DNA of 64,000 nucleotides from Prosapia bicincta (taxonomy: Eukaryota > Arthropoda > Insecta > Hemiptera > Cercopidae): contig JBAIZL010000001.1 of NCBI GenBank assembly GCA_036971475.1, forward strand, positions 98,011,350 through 98,075,349, read 5' to 3'. Position 1 is the first letter of the stretch, and each line of letters opens with the position of its first letter. A program made the position numbers and the translations under genes. Below are positions 49,328-61,112 of this stretch, in pieces. The notes beneath the pieces are model-generated. The model searched no databases and was not told the origin of the DNA. It worked only from the letters and a program-made list of their open reading frames with translations.

Positions 49328-51043
49328 TTAATTTGATTGTGTTGAATATGAACAAGAAGGATTTTGGTCATTAATTACATTTTTTATCTTCTTAGGCCTT
49401 TTAATTTTCGACAAATGTATTTTGTCTTTTGTGTTATGATGTCTAGGCTTTATTTTTCCAGTTTTTCTTTCTTTATCTATCGAAGCTATTTCTTCCTTGC
49501 TATATCTGTTTTTAGTTTTGCTTTGCTTCTGAACTGATTTTATATAAACTTCAGATGGTATTTCTGGAAGTGGTTCTTTGTTTACATTCCTTTTTTCTAA
49601 AACTTTTTCTTTAATTCTTTGATTGCTATCCCTAATGTTTTCGTAAAGTATTTTTGTTTTTTCTTTATGGTTTAAAACGTAGTCATTTACAATTTGTTTT
49701 TCTAAATCTATATCTAATAAAGAGTTTGAATTTATGTGTCCAAATAAGACTTCGCACGGCGTTAATTTTGTGACTGAATGAATGCTATTGTTATAGGCTA
49801 TTATAGCATATTTGACTTTCTTAATTATACTGTCTTTTTTAAATTCGATTTGATTATTTAACAGCCTTATGTGTTCTATTAAGGTGGAATGGAATCTTTC
49901 ACATAATCCGTTTGATTGGGGGTTTTGTGTACTGATAAAATGAATTTTGATTTTATGCAGGTCTAATATCTCCTTCACAATTCTGTTATTAAACTCCGTT
50001 CCATTGTCTGAGATAATAACTGTTGGTAAGCAGAACTGCGCAAAGTAATCTAATAACTTGTCTGCAATCTCTGTAGCTTGAGAGCTTCCCAAGCGATAAG
50101 CTTGAGCATACTTTGTGAAACTGTCGACAATGCTGATAAACGCATTCTTTTCTAAAGAGATAGTGTCGATGTGAATTATCTGGAAAGGCCTTGCAGCTGT
50201 AGGCGTCAAGTTCATCTCTAGTTGTAAGGGAATTCTGTCATATTTGGTTCTTTGACATATGTCACACTGATTTATGAAATTTTGGATTAGTGATTTTAAA
50301 TTAGGCCAATAATATCTTCGCTTAATTTGTTCGTATGTTTCCTGTATCCCTCGGTGATTGGTTTTGCTAACATGATAATTACTTATTGTTTCTAGGGTAT
50401 CTTCTTCCGAAGTTAGGTCTAAGAGTTTTTTATTACACTTAACTAAATTTAGTTCAGTTTGTTTGAAATTTTTGGCTATGCATGATGCAAATCTCTCATA
50501 AAAATCGTCTTCAAAATATAGATTATATTTTATTTTTGGTACCAAATATGATTTTACAAAATTAACTATGTTCTCTTTAAAATTATTTTCTGATATTTCG
50601 ACTATTAAACGGGTTCTTGAAGTTCCAAATAGTTTTATAATTTTTACTTTCTTCGGCTCGTATTTCACTAATGATAAAAATACTTGATTTTTCCCAAAGT
50701 TTACAGGCTCGTCGGAAATTGGTATTTCGATTTGGGTGTTCCCTTCGAAGTTGGAATGCACGGTTTGACTGTCACTTTCTTGATCGTACTCTAAGTTGGC
50801 ATTATCTGTTGCGTCGAGTTGTACGACCATAGACTCATTATCTTCATTCAATTCCGGGAAGTAACGACTCAGTAAGTTCGCTGGAGATAATTCAAGGTCT
50901 GGTTCTACAGTGTGTTGGGTGTTTGTTGACCTTTTATCAGTAACGTTCAATAGTATTCTAGATAAAGCATCGGCGTTTTGGTTTAATTTGCCTTTTTTGT
51001 ATCTTATGTCATAATCATATTCTTGTAATTTTAATCTCCATCT
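49328..51043 (-). pseudogene. pol: RNase H tail and integrase
   Basis: The frame continues directly from the RNase H frame after a single TAA (51,044-51,046), so pol was one frame here. It begins with the end of the RNase H/connection region (RYKKGKLNQNADALSR), then an acidic linker of about 170 residues. The zinc-binding HHCC motif follows (NYHVSKTNHRG then CDICQ, about 50,240-50,380), and then the catalytic DDE core: D in HIDT (about 50,170), D in SDNGTEF (about 50,010) and E in GLCERFH (about 49,895). A basic C-terminal tail ends at a TAA (49,328). There is no chromodomain. Integrase inserts the DNA copy into the genome. The domain itself looks intact. Confidence 0.93.
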
Positions 51044-51809
51044 TTAAAGCTTGGAATTTGGTTCTTTAACTGAAAATAACCATTGTAAAGGTTTATGGTC
51101 TGTATAAATTTTAAATTTTCTTCCAAATAAATAAGGCCTGAAGTGTTTAGTGGCCCATACGATTGCTAGTAATTCCTTTTCAATCGCGGAGTAATTAGTT
51201 TCGCTGTCGTTTAAAGTTCTGCTGGCATACGCTATAGGAAGGTCCTTTCCATTTTTGTCCTGGCTTAAAATTGCTCCTAGTGCAAAATTACTAGCGTCTG
51301 TTGTTAGAGTAAACTCCTTTTCAAAATCTGGGTATTGTAGAAGGGGCTCATTAGTCAGTATATTTTTACATGTTTCAAAACATTCTATGAAGTCTGGATT
51401 TTCTATGTTTATTTTTGCATTTTTCTTTAAACAGTTAGTAAAGGGTTTTGTTATCTTGGCGAAGTTTTTAATAAATTTTCGATAATAGCCTATTAGTCCT
51501 AAAAATCCTTTAATTTGTTTGGTGGTTTTGGGTATTGGATAGTTTTTGATTGCCAAAATCTTTGCTGGGTTAGGTTTTACGCCTTCCGGTGTAACAACAT
51601 GCCCTAGATACGCTACTTCTTTTCTTAAAAATTCTGTTTTATCCAGCTGTACTTTAAAGTTGGCTTTGCGTAATCTGTCGAATACTTCTTTAAGTCTTTG
51701 TATATGTTCTTGGAGGCTAGTGGAGTAAATTATAATATCGTCTAAATAAACTAGACATGTTTCATTTTGGATTCCTCTCAGAATGTTATTCATAATTCTT
51801 TGAAATGTA
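51044..51809 (-). pseudogene. pol: RT C-terminal part and RNase H
   Basis: The frame opens just after a frameshift and carries the catalytic YLDDIIIYS (about 51,730) and [13 protein letters not shown] (about 51,480-51,515). RNase H follows with [15 protein letters not shown] (about 51,300), a [11 protein letters not shown] block (about 51,190) and TDHKPLQWL (about 51,090). It ends at a TAA (51,044-51,046) inside the usual LLRWRLKLQEYDYDI block. The frameshift lies at a run of five C on the sense strand (51,810-51,814) between the PFGLKN block and the following helix. It could be a real one-base deletion or a homopolymer sequencing error. Confidence 0.93.
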
Positions 51810-52740
51810 GGGGGCTATTCTTTAGTCCAAATGGCATTCTTAAAAATTCATAGTGTCCCGTTTCTGTTGAAAACGCTGTTTTTTCTATGCTATTTTTATC
51901 CATTTCTACTTGGTGAAATCCTGAGGCTAAATCTAAAGTTGTAAAATACTGAGATCGTCCTAATTTATCTAATATGTCGGTAATGTTTGGCAAGGGAAAT
52001 TTATCGTCAATTGTTTTCTTGTTTAATCCTCTAAAATCTATTACTAATCGAAATTTTCTTTTGCCAGAAGCGTCTTGTTTTTTGGGTACAATCCAGACAG
52101 GAGAGTTCCATGGAGAGTTTGAAGGTCTAATAATTCCCTGTTCAAGCATGTCCTCAGTTTGTTTATTAATTTCGTTCTTGTAAATCTCTGGATATCTATA
52201 ATTTCTGGAGTATACGGGAATTTCATCAGTAGTCCTAATAACATGTTTTATTTGGTTGGTAAAAGTTAAATCGTTTCCCTCAATATGGAATAAATCTGCA
52301 TAATCTTTTATTAAACTTGTTATAGCGGATTTTTCTTCCGAGTTCATATGTTCCATTCTAAATTTTGATAAATCTAAATTTTTTCTTCCTGATTTTGTTT
52401 GTTTATAATCGATCATATTGAAATTAGTGTTCGTTTGCATTGTATCAGGTTTGAAAATATTATATTCCTCTAAAGATTTTACTTCTAATGGTTTACTTAT
52501 TGTTAATTTTACATTTTCTTCCGTATTGTTTATAATAGGGCAATAGGCTTCACCCTTATGCACTGAAACTATACACTGCGGAATTTCTAATCCGTTCACT
52601 TGTTTGTGTGGTAAAATACCTTCTCCATTATAAATATTTTGTATTTTTAATTTAACTGTTTGGCTAGTGCGGGCTTGTATAACATAACTAAATTGTTCCT
52701 GCTTTATTGACGTGCTGTCTGTTTTATTACAACTTCCTTT
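51810..52740 (-). pseudogene. pol: RT N-terminal part
   Basis: This segment is in the same frame as the protease but is separated from it by a TAA (52,741-52,743). No ATG starts it; the first methionine-like codon at 52,597-52,599 is GTG. It encodes VPKKQDASGKRKFRLVIDFR (about 52,035-52,095), a TTLDLASGFHQVEM block with the first catalytic Asp (about 51,910-51,950), and FLRMPFGLKN (about 51,825). Reading past the C5 run in this frame reaches a TGA at 51,790. The palm and fingers of the reverse transcriptase are otherwise normal. Confidence 0.92.
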
Positions 52741-53115
52741 TTAAGTGTTAAAATATTGAATAGGGATTTCCTCATCACAAAGTATTAATTTATTATTTAT
52801 AAAGTCTAAGCTTATTCCTAAATCCTTTATATTGTCTAGCCCGAGTAATAGGTCGAAATTCTGATGAAAGTCAAATAAATAAAATTTAATTGCTTTTTTA
52901 GACAACAGAGGTGTGGTGCAGCAAAAATTTTCTTTTGAAGTGCCGTGTGCGGTGATTACTTCAAACGGCTCCTTTTTTATGCTTGTTTTAAAATTTTTCC
53001 ATCCTAAAGATTTTCGCATAAATGATCTAGTACTGCCTGTGTCAATTAATATTCTAGATTTGGTGTTTGTGTCGTATATAAATGGTAGCTCGTTATTTTC
53101 GCTTTGTAGATTCAT
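52741..53115 (-). CDS. pol: aspartic protease
   Basis: A 124-residue frame with the active-site motif LIDTGSTRSFM (about 53,015-53,045), a hydrophobic flap region and LLLGLDNIKDLG near the end (about 52,815-52,850), the expected layout for a retroelement protease that cleaves Gag and Pol. Its ATG overlaps the gag stop as TAATG (53,113-53,117), so it may be made by reinitiation or by a -1 frameshift from gag. The frame ends at a TAA (52,741) and the same frame continues into reverse transcriptase, so this stop may be a lesion rather than a natural end. Confidence 0.85.
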   Translation of the reverse strand: MNLQSENNELPFIYDTNTKSRILIDTGSTRSFMRKSLGWKNFKTSIKKEPFEVITAHGTSKENFCCTTPLLSKKAIKFYLFDFHQNFDLLLGLDNIKDLGISLDFINNKLILCDEEIPIQYFNT

Positions 53116-54191
53116 TATTGAAAATCGATTCCGAGGCTCGTATGTCCTAAAAAATCGTCCTGATTGATTTTAACGGTCTCTTCTTCGTAGTTGTCGGTTA
53201 AATTTTGGGATTCTTCGAAGTACTCTTCTTTCCCGAGATCTTCTTCAAAAGCGAATGATTCTTGTCCATTAGTCTGGTACATAGTGTAATCGTCTTTTTC
53301 GGCTCCTTGTCCGGTCATTTGATACAAATTAGTTTGTCTAGAAGGCCTGTCTGTTTGTCTAGTGGAAATACTCATAGGGGTAGGTTGATAACCCGTATTT
53401 CGTTGAGGATACTGAGGTTTAGTAGTGTTGTTGTTTGGTTGTCCCCTTTGAGGCTGACCCTGATTAGCAAAAGTTGGTGGTCTATAGGAAGGATTTGGGT
53501 GTTGATAAGGTTGTTTAGGTATTTGGTGGTATTTAAATTCAGTATGTATTGGTCTTCTTACGTTATGAGTTTGGCTTTTCTGAAAGACTGGTTGTTTGCT
53601 TGGCTGAGTAAACATTTTATTATTTTTAAATTGAAAGTCGTTTGTGAGCATATTAAGTGCTTCACTAAGAGTGTTAGGGTTCTTGGTACGCATTAGTGAC
53701 CCGATGGGTTCATGCAAACCCCTAAGGAGAACTCTTAAAGCTAGTTTCTGAACGTATTCTATTAAAATGTCTTTAGCCATCTGCCTTTGAGGCTCTTTAT
53801 TCATAAAAAATGAAATTTGTAAATTTAGTAACTTTTGAATTTTCTCATAGAATTGAAATGGTGATTCGTTACTTTCTTGTTTTAATTCTGACATCTCTAA
53901 GTTTAATGTGAAACAATCTCTTTTGTCTGAATAACTAATTAATAATACTTTTCTAGTTTCGTGCCAATTGTAAGAGTTAGAGTTTACAACCATTTCCAGT
54001 GCTTGGCCTTTTAATTTAGAAAGAATAGAGGAGAACAGATACTCATTTTGAAAATCCTCTGGATTTTCGCTTACATAAAACTTATTCACTATCTTATCAC
54101 ATATTGAGATAAATCTGTGGAGCATAGTGGGCTCTCCACTATACTCGGGTATCATGTCAAGATACTCCTTTTTTAATATTGGCGTTGCCAT
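53115..54191 (-). CDS. gag polyprotein
   Basis: An intact 358-residue frame starts at the first ATG after the leader. The N-terminal two thirds are helical and capsid-like (IPEYSGEPTMLHRFI near the start). The C-terminal third is rich in Gln, Pro, Asn and Arg (about residues 195-300). The end is acidic (residues 305-350). There is no CCHC zinc knuckle, as in the gypsy/17.6/297 group; the basic Pro/Gln tract may replace it in RNA binding. Gag forms the particle in which reverse transcription occurs. Its intact state contrasts with the broken pol. Confidence 0.9.
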   Translation of the reverse strand: MATPILKKEYLDMIPEYSGEPTMLHRFISICDKIVNKFYVSENPEDFQNEYLFSSILSKLKGQALEMVVNSNSYNWHETRKVLLISYSDKRDCFTLNLEMSELKQESNESPFQFYEKIQKLLNLQISFFMNKEPQRQMAKDILIEYVQKLALRVLLRGLHEPIGSLMRTKNPNTLSEALNMLTNDFQFKNNKMFTQPSKQPVFQKSQTHNVRRPIHTEFKYHQIPKQPYQHPNPSYRPPTFANQGQPQRGQPNNNTTKPQYPQRNTGYQPTPMSISTRQTDRPSRQTNLYQMTGQGAEKDDYTMYQTNGQESFAFEEDLGKEEYFEESQNLTDNYEEETVKINQDDFLGHTSLGIDFQ

Positions 54192-54373
54192 TATTTAGTA
54201 TTATTTTCAAAATAATAAAAATTAAAAATCAATTATATAAAATTAAAAAGTATTTACTCTACTTTTTCTTAATTCTATATCTTAAGATCTACTTACAAGT
54301 TGATCCAAAATACTTTGCTCATTTGAACAACTTTCACTTTTCACTTTTCACCTACACGATATTCGCTCGTGTT

Positions 54374-54398
54374 CTTAATAGATATGCGCTCTATTAAG
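54374..54398 (-). other. leader hairpin 1
   Basis: A perfect 9-bp stem (CTTAATAGA/TCTATTAAG) closes a 7-nt loop that reads GCGCATA in the sense RNA. It lies in the distal copy of the leader duplication, about 180 nt before the gag ATG. Confidence 0.75.
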
Positions 54399-54613
54399 TG
54401 GTTGTAGATATTCACTCTACTTAAAGTTTCCTCAATTAACGGTTAAAACCGACGGACGTTATATTCACTAACTTCCTTGAGGTGTCCTACCGTTTTCTGG
54501 ATGTCGTTACAGATATGCGCTCTGTAACGAATCGCGTGTTTGCAGTATCTCGGTTAATCGATTGAAATCGAAAAAAAAATTATGTTCATTAATTTTCCCG
54601 AGATGTCCTACCG
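54381..54613 (-). repeat. tandem duplication in the leader
   Basis: Two related units, 54,381-54,492 and 54,512-54,613, share GATATGCGCTCT at one end, the order of two hairpins, and ATGTCCTACCG or GTGTCCTACCG at the other end. The distal unit therefore contains a partial copy of the primer binding site. Sequence between the anchors is diverged. Confidence 0.8.
54505..54529 (-). other. leader hairpin 2
   Basis: A perfect 9-bp stem (CGTTACAGA/TCTGTAACG) closes the same 7-nt loop, GCGCATA in the sense RNA, as hairpin 1, although the stem sequence differs at several paired positions. Confidence 0.75.
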
Positions 54614-54622
54614 ACTGCGCCA
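54605..54622 (-). other. primer binding site
   Basis: TGGCGCAGTCGGTAGGAC on the minus strand begins at the last base of the 5' LTR, as primer sites do. TGG pairs with the CCA end of a tRNA. I associate this sequence type with serine tRNA priming in 17.6/297-like elements; that identity was not checked. Confidence 0.8.
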
Positions 54623-54911
54623 GTTACGTTTTATATTAAGCAAGAAAGGTTTTTAAAAATGATTTTTATTTTTAACAAACCTTTGAATTTAATAAACAAT
54701 TAATTTAGAAAACTGTTACATTAATTTTACTTAATAAAACAATACAATTGATATGCACTCAATCGGAGTGGAAAACGTCTGTGCGATACAGAGGCGACTT
54801 ACACACTGCCGGGGCTCTGTTCTCACACCTATATAATACTAAAGCTGCGTAAGCAGGAATTTTCCTAGCACGCATTTAATTATGAAATGTTCACATAAAA
54901 TGTTTATATAA

Positions 54912-54913
<2 letters not shown>
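54622..54913 (-). repeat. 5' LTR (292 bp)
   Basis: Same length and, by eye, same sequence as the 3' LTR at 48,278-48,569. It starts (minus strand) at the edge of the right TA tract. Confidence 0.95.

Positions 54914-54970
<57 letters not shown>
54914..54970. repeat. (TA)n microsatellite, right side of the insertion
   Basis: About 28 TA units. Together with 48,228-48,277 it is probably one original microsatellite split by the retrotransposon. Confidence 0.95.
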
Positions 54971-54972
<2 letters not shown>

Positions 54973-57900
54973 CATTCAATTTAATACGATTTTCTTCATT
55001 CCCTTCTGATTACAAAAAAAAAAATATTCTCTGCCTCTTAGAAATGAGATTGAGGTTATAAAAATTTCTTTTATATAAATGCAGATAGTGTTACTTTTGA
55101 TATATTTTAAATAATTGTCTTTGCTGATCTAAAGAACTTGTACTGCTATGTATTCCCTAAGCCTCTATTGTTTTCCCACGAGGACGCTTGTAATGTTAGT
55201 GACTCATGTTCTAAATTACTTGTAACGTTAGTTTACCCTATGAGTATTAATAATATTGAAATTTCTTTTTTGTAGATTTGTCACGTTTTACTTACCTATC
55301 AAAGTATTGTATAGAGGGAAAAGAATACAATTGTTTGACAATATTTAGTTATTTAAATATGTCTCAAACGATTACTGTAATGGCTGGCTGCCTTAGTTTA
55401 CTTTATTTAATGTAGTGAGACATATACAAACGTTCCTTTCTCATAACTGTGACAAATTAAAAACGTTTTCCCTTTGAGTTTTTTTTAATTGTTATATATT
55501 TAGTAGCACACAGTTTATCTGTGAGAGCCAGAGTGAGTAACTCTGACTGTTTAAGATATTGGGATGAGGGCATAGATAGGTCTTGCAGTTTGATTACATC
55601 CATAGGACCTCTTATTATTTGATCATATCCCGGCACGTGTTATTAAATTTTAAACAATTCCATTATAAATATGTACGTGGTTTCTTTAAAAAGGATTTTC
55701 TTCTACAAGACTGACTTTTCATATCGTAATTTTGAGTGCTTTCTTACATTTTTTACCTTTCTTTTGTTACCGTTTCAACGCTCCACTATATAAAAATTAG
55801 AAAAATAACAGAAACAAATTTAAAAAAAGGACATTAATACAAAATTTTTACTTACTAAAAAGTCAAAAACGTAATTTATCATAATCTTATTACCAACTAC
55901 ATTTTGAATAACTGACAAATACTGTGACTCATATTTAACATACGGAACGTGACAAATAAAGGGATTTTACATGATATTAGAGCTCCTTAGTATGGAAATT
56001 ACCATATAATTATATAAACCCAGGATATTCAGACATTTTTTCTATAGACTTATTTTATAGATATGCTATAAGTTTTTTATTAAATTTATGATTGAAAGGC
56101 TTGAGGCGATATTATCTCATTTATAGGCATCTAAAATAATGACATTCTATCTGAAACATTCAAAGCAGGTTGAATTGTCGGCAATCTGTATATTTGAACA
56201 AAAAATATGGAATCACATATTTTTTAGCGGACAATATCCGAAATATTATGGTCTTTGCCTATAACAAAGATTACTTTTACAACGAACAATTATCGTCCCG
56301 CATACTCTCATAATATCGAACACATGAAATTTGTGTTTCTTAAGAAGACTCTATGGTTGGTATAATTAATTTTGGGAAATCTAGCTATCAAAAAGTTGAT
56401 TGTTTCGGAAATTTTGGAATTCATTTTATGAATTAACATTTAGAAATCATGATTGCGGGGCCGACTTCAACATTTTGTATGTAATAAGGTTATGATAAAT
56501 TATGTTTTCGCTATTGGAAAATAATTTTCTACTTTTTATTAAGTAAAAATTGTATATTCGGGTTCTTTTTTTAAGTCGGTTCATGGTTATTTTAAAGTTT
56601 CATTTCTTCTATTTTAGAGGTATGATTTATAATTCCCATCTACATTAATCTCTCTAATCATATTGCATGATCGTTGTTCAAACAATCTATTCGTTTTATA
56701 CTCATTTTTTTCTATATTATTTTTAAATGTGGTATAATATTACATAAAATAATTGCTGTAACCGTTTATTTTGCTCTTTAGTTATAGATCATAATTCTTA
56801 CTTTAAACAAAAAGTTTAACTCCAAAAACATTTTTTGAAGCTAAAATAGCGCATTGTTGTCTCCAAATTAGATGGATAGGGATGTAACTATAGTGGGACC
56901 ACCGGGAAGGTTTCTCCTTATAATCATGATATAGCTCCTGCAAGTAAAATAACTTTGATCAGTTCAACGCTTTTAAACATTAAAAAAGCATACGGATCGA
57001 ATTAATAACCTTCTCTGTTTTTGAAGTCGGTGGAAAATTGCCTTCTCAGCAACATATTTTGCTTCTTTGAGACTACAGTTCATGCATTTGTGTTCACGCA
57101 TTTTTGAATATAAATACATTTTTAAAAACTTTGTTAAAAAATGCTTAAAATTATCAAGTAGGCTAACTTTTATTTGTTCTTCGTTATTGGGGTTATTGAA
57201 AGTAAAACTTCAAGAATTAAACTTACACAGTGGAAAAAGAACACTTGATCGTTACCGAGGGAACGGAGTTTTAAAAGTAAAGAACATTTGCCCTTACTTT
57301 ATTAAAAACACGTTTCACGCTCCTGAGTATGCTGCAATACCCTTCATCTACGTTGAAACTAATAATTCCAATCTGTGGTTTTCAAGGAAGAAAAATTGTT
57401 TTAGTTTCCCTTGAATAGCATTCCCTAACGTATTGTTATTCAAAACAACCCCGACCCCATTAGGCAACTCGTTTGGATGAAAAATCGACAGATTCATTTT
57501 CTCTCCGACGCTGAGCGCTGCACGTCTTGGCGATGTGCCTCCAGTCGTTACCACAGCGGAATAGATAAAGGAAGAGCGCCGAACAATCGATATTGCAGAA
57601 ATTGCGTTTGCATTTTGTAGGCAGAACTAATGTATACATGTTAATATCGTGTAAAAATATCATAAAATGATTCGAATGTGAAGATAGACTTAAAAAATTG
57701 TTATATAGATATTAATATGTATAGATCCTATTAATATAATTTATAAATACAAATTGTTATATTCATAGTATTAAAAAAAAGTTAAATAGTTTTTAAATAA
57801 TTATGCTACTAAATGCGATTTGTCTCTAGTACTAATAAATTATATAAATTTTATAAACAACTTCTTTGTACTTTGAGACAGTATGCCTTCGAGGATATGT

Positions 57901-60583
57901 AAAGATTGTGAGTATAGATTTAAGGTAGAGACATTGGCTTTCTTAGTTAATAATATAGCGGGGCATTCCATCAAGTGGGCAGGATCGCATAACTGGAGTA
58001 AACAGCTGTGAATAAGGATTATAAAGTGGAAATGGAGTAAGGTTACGCTACAGAAAGGACACAAAATGCTCTTGCACTGAGAACAGAGGAACGTTATGGC
58101 GCCGCTCGGAAAGCGTGGTGGCTTATTGCTTATTATATCTTTTTCTCCACAGATGTTTATTCTGAATCTATATATCTATCTATCAGTTTTCTTCACGCAT
58201 CCTACTCGATCATGACGTATTCAATACTCACCCTAGATTTTACCACGGGGTCTTTCCCTCCTCTTCGAATCGATTTCACATCCTTAAATATACTTACCAA
58301 CAGTCGAAAAATGTGTTTAACACTTGCTTTTCTTACCCAAACTTAAAGGTGACGTTTCTGGTTTCGATTATAAAGCGTTGGTTCGTCGTTTATATCGCAA
58401 ATCTTACAGATGCTTCAGTGAATAACCATAAGTACATAAATTGGTGTATGAGCGTAATAAACACTTCAAAATAATACCCTGCTGTTGAGTAATTTTGTTC
58501 CTGCACATATATTTATATATAGACCATGAAAGTCATGTATCCCTCACACATATAGCTTAATATATTTACGTGAAAACACAAAAATATTCAAGAGATTTTA
58601 CGTCACGGATCCAGATGTTTAGCTTCAAGCTTTAAAACAAAAATATATTATTCAACATAATTTAGGTTGAGAAAATCTAGTATTACCTTTCATCAACTGT
58701 GTAAATATTGCTCTAGTATGAAAAAAAAGAAAAGAAGGGGAGAAAAGAAGTCGAATTAAAGTAAGAAAAACTACCTGAATCCTCAACCTGGTTGTTTAAA
58801 TAAGGAATTAAAATCACATTTAGAAATATAAAATTCATAAACTGAAAATATCAATAGTGGGAAATTTACTGTCTTCTGATTAAAATCTTTTTATAAAATA
58901 TTTCTTTCTAAAATATTTTTGATAAAATTAAAAGCATTTGAGTTTGGGATTTTATTATTGTGATGTAATTATATTATCTACATTTATTAAATGTGTTTTG
59001 GGTTTTTAAATGTAATACAAATTGTCAATTTTTGTCATCTACTCGTGAGCTTGTAATAGTTCTTCAACAATATAGCGTAATATTATGTTTGTTTACAACA
59101 GTATTTTTAAGTGGATAGATCATGTGTTGCAAGCGGATATGTTGACTTTATGTATGTGTTTATCCAAGTGTGAAGGTAAGGTCAATGACGTTGATCGCAT
59201 AGAGAGAATAAATGGTTTTAATGGCATAGCTTAATTGTTTGTCCAAATGTAACTTACGACAAGAAGATAAATAAGTTTGAAAGTTTATGATTTTAGCTTA
59301 AGTTCAAGATTTAAACATAAATAACTATATTATATTGGACGAAACATATGACATGTAAAATTAATAATTTACTTAAATAATTATTATTATAAAAGATATA
59401 ATTATAAGTAGACTGAAAATTTGTTGAAATTATTTGTAATACTTGTGTTTAATGTTTAACCAGTCAAACGTAGTAAATAATTTGTTTTCGTTTTGTGTCT
59501 TAAGAGCGGAATTGATAACGAATTTTGGCCCTTACAGAGATAGTAATCACAGTTTAATTAATATCAGACTGTACTTAGTTATGCTTGAGTGATTTTAACG
59601 CTGTAATGAACAGAACTTGTGTTGATTTCCCAGTGGTAAAATGTATGAAGTACTACAGTCACAAATTAGACTTTGATATCAACACTTAATTGAAGCATAA
59701 ATTCTTCTGACGACACTTGGGTGTTTCAGAGTAACTTTACATTAAAGATAGGGATGATATTGACTTTATATTCGTACCCTGTAATGAAAAGGTTTGTAGT
59801 GTTAAAGTCACATATCACAACGAAAAACACTATTTATTATTAACAGAAAGTAGATAGGCTTTAGAGTTGAAAGGAATTCTGAATCTATTCGGTGAAATTT
59901 ACTAATTAATTTGTACTTCAGGTAATATTTAAAGAAAATATGTTTTACGATGAGTAAATGATTCTAAAATTCAATTTAGAATTCTTGTGATGTTTTTAAA
60001 CTCAGCTATGGAAGTTTTGAAGAGATATAATAATTGTTTGCGTCATTATGAACACCATTCAATTAAAAAATAAACATTTGTGGTCTTTCTAAAGAAACTA
60101 AAATAGGTTACAGAAAGAAAGTATGGTATTAACGAAAATATGTGCTCGCACAAACGGACTCGTCATTTTAGCACATCTTCAAACTTTATAAATCGAATAA
60201 CAATTTTTAATGGTAATTTAATTAGTATTTGTAAAGTGTCAGATATACTTTGATAACTAATAGTGTGAAAAGTGTCAAACTTAATTTTTAGAGCTGTTTT
60301 CATGAACTTTTTGATATTTTCTGTAATTACAATGTTTACTGAAACACTGCACTGCTAGAATTCCCTATTTATTTGCAACTTGCTAGAAATACCTAATTTA
60401 TATATCGTAAACATCTTTGTTATTTCATCAGCAATACGGTAGCTATGAAGATGACGGAATTGCAAAAACCTCTATATATCAACATTTAATTTAAGCAAAT
60501 TTATGTTTATTTGTATCCAACCAGGTCGATAGATATTTATCCCGAAAAAACACAAGAAAAGAGAACTATTTAGGTTTATATTG

Positions 60584-60585
<2 letters not shown>
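54971..60585. other. AT-rich intergenic DNA, no recognised gene
   Basis: The longest uncharacterised stretch. A GC-richer block at 57,425-57,560 and a 115-codon plus-strand frame (57,067-57,414) show no family I know. On the minus strand at about 57,880-58,110 a frame with CSQC..CPFC and CDPAHLMECPAIL weakly resembles the cysteine/histidine-rich end of some LINE polyproteins. I would not call a gene here. Confidence 0.4.

Positions 60586-60624
<39 letters not shown>
60586..60624. repeat. (TA)n microsatellite with TTTA end
   Basis: About 19 TA units followed by TTTA repeats. Confidence 0.95.

Positions 60625-61112
<488 letters not shown>

Larger units (their letters stand above)
48278..54913 (-). 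mobile_element. Ty3-type LTR retrotransposon (17.6/297-like)
   Basis: The element is 6,636 bp on the minus strand: 5' LTR at right, primer site, leader, gag, then pol with protease, reverse transcriptase, RNase H and integrase, a polypurine tract and 3' LTR at left. Domain order (integrase last) places it in Ty3. LTRs start AGT and end ACT, as in the 17.6/297 group, which is known to favour TATA targets. This copy indeed sits in a (TA)n tract, so its 4-bp target duplication cannot be delimited. There is no env-like reading frame. The LTRs look identical, which indicates a young insertion, yet pol carries two stops and one frameshift. Confidence 0.95.

Noticed and set aside
51255..51485. Plus-strand frames within the Ty3 element (also 51,546, 51,974, 52,913, 53,262)
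   Set aside because: All are antisense to well-recognised pol or gag domains.
54605..54622. A tRNA gene
   Set aside because: Only the 3'-terminal 18 nt of a tRNA match, at the LTR edge; this is a primer binding site.
57067..57414. A 115-codon host gene or exon
   Set aside because: No recognised motif, no supportive splice structure and AT-driven composition; not enough for a call.
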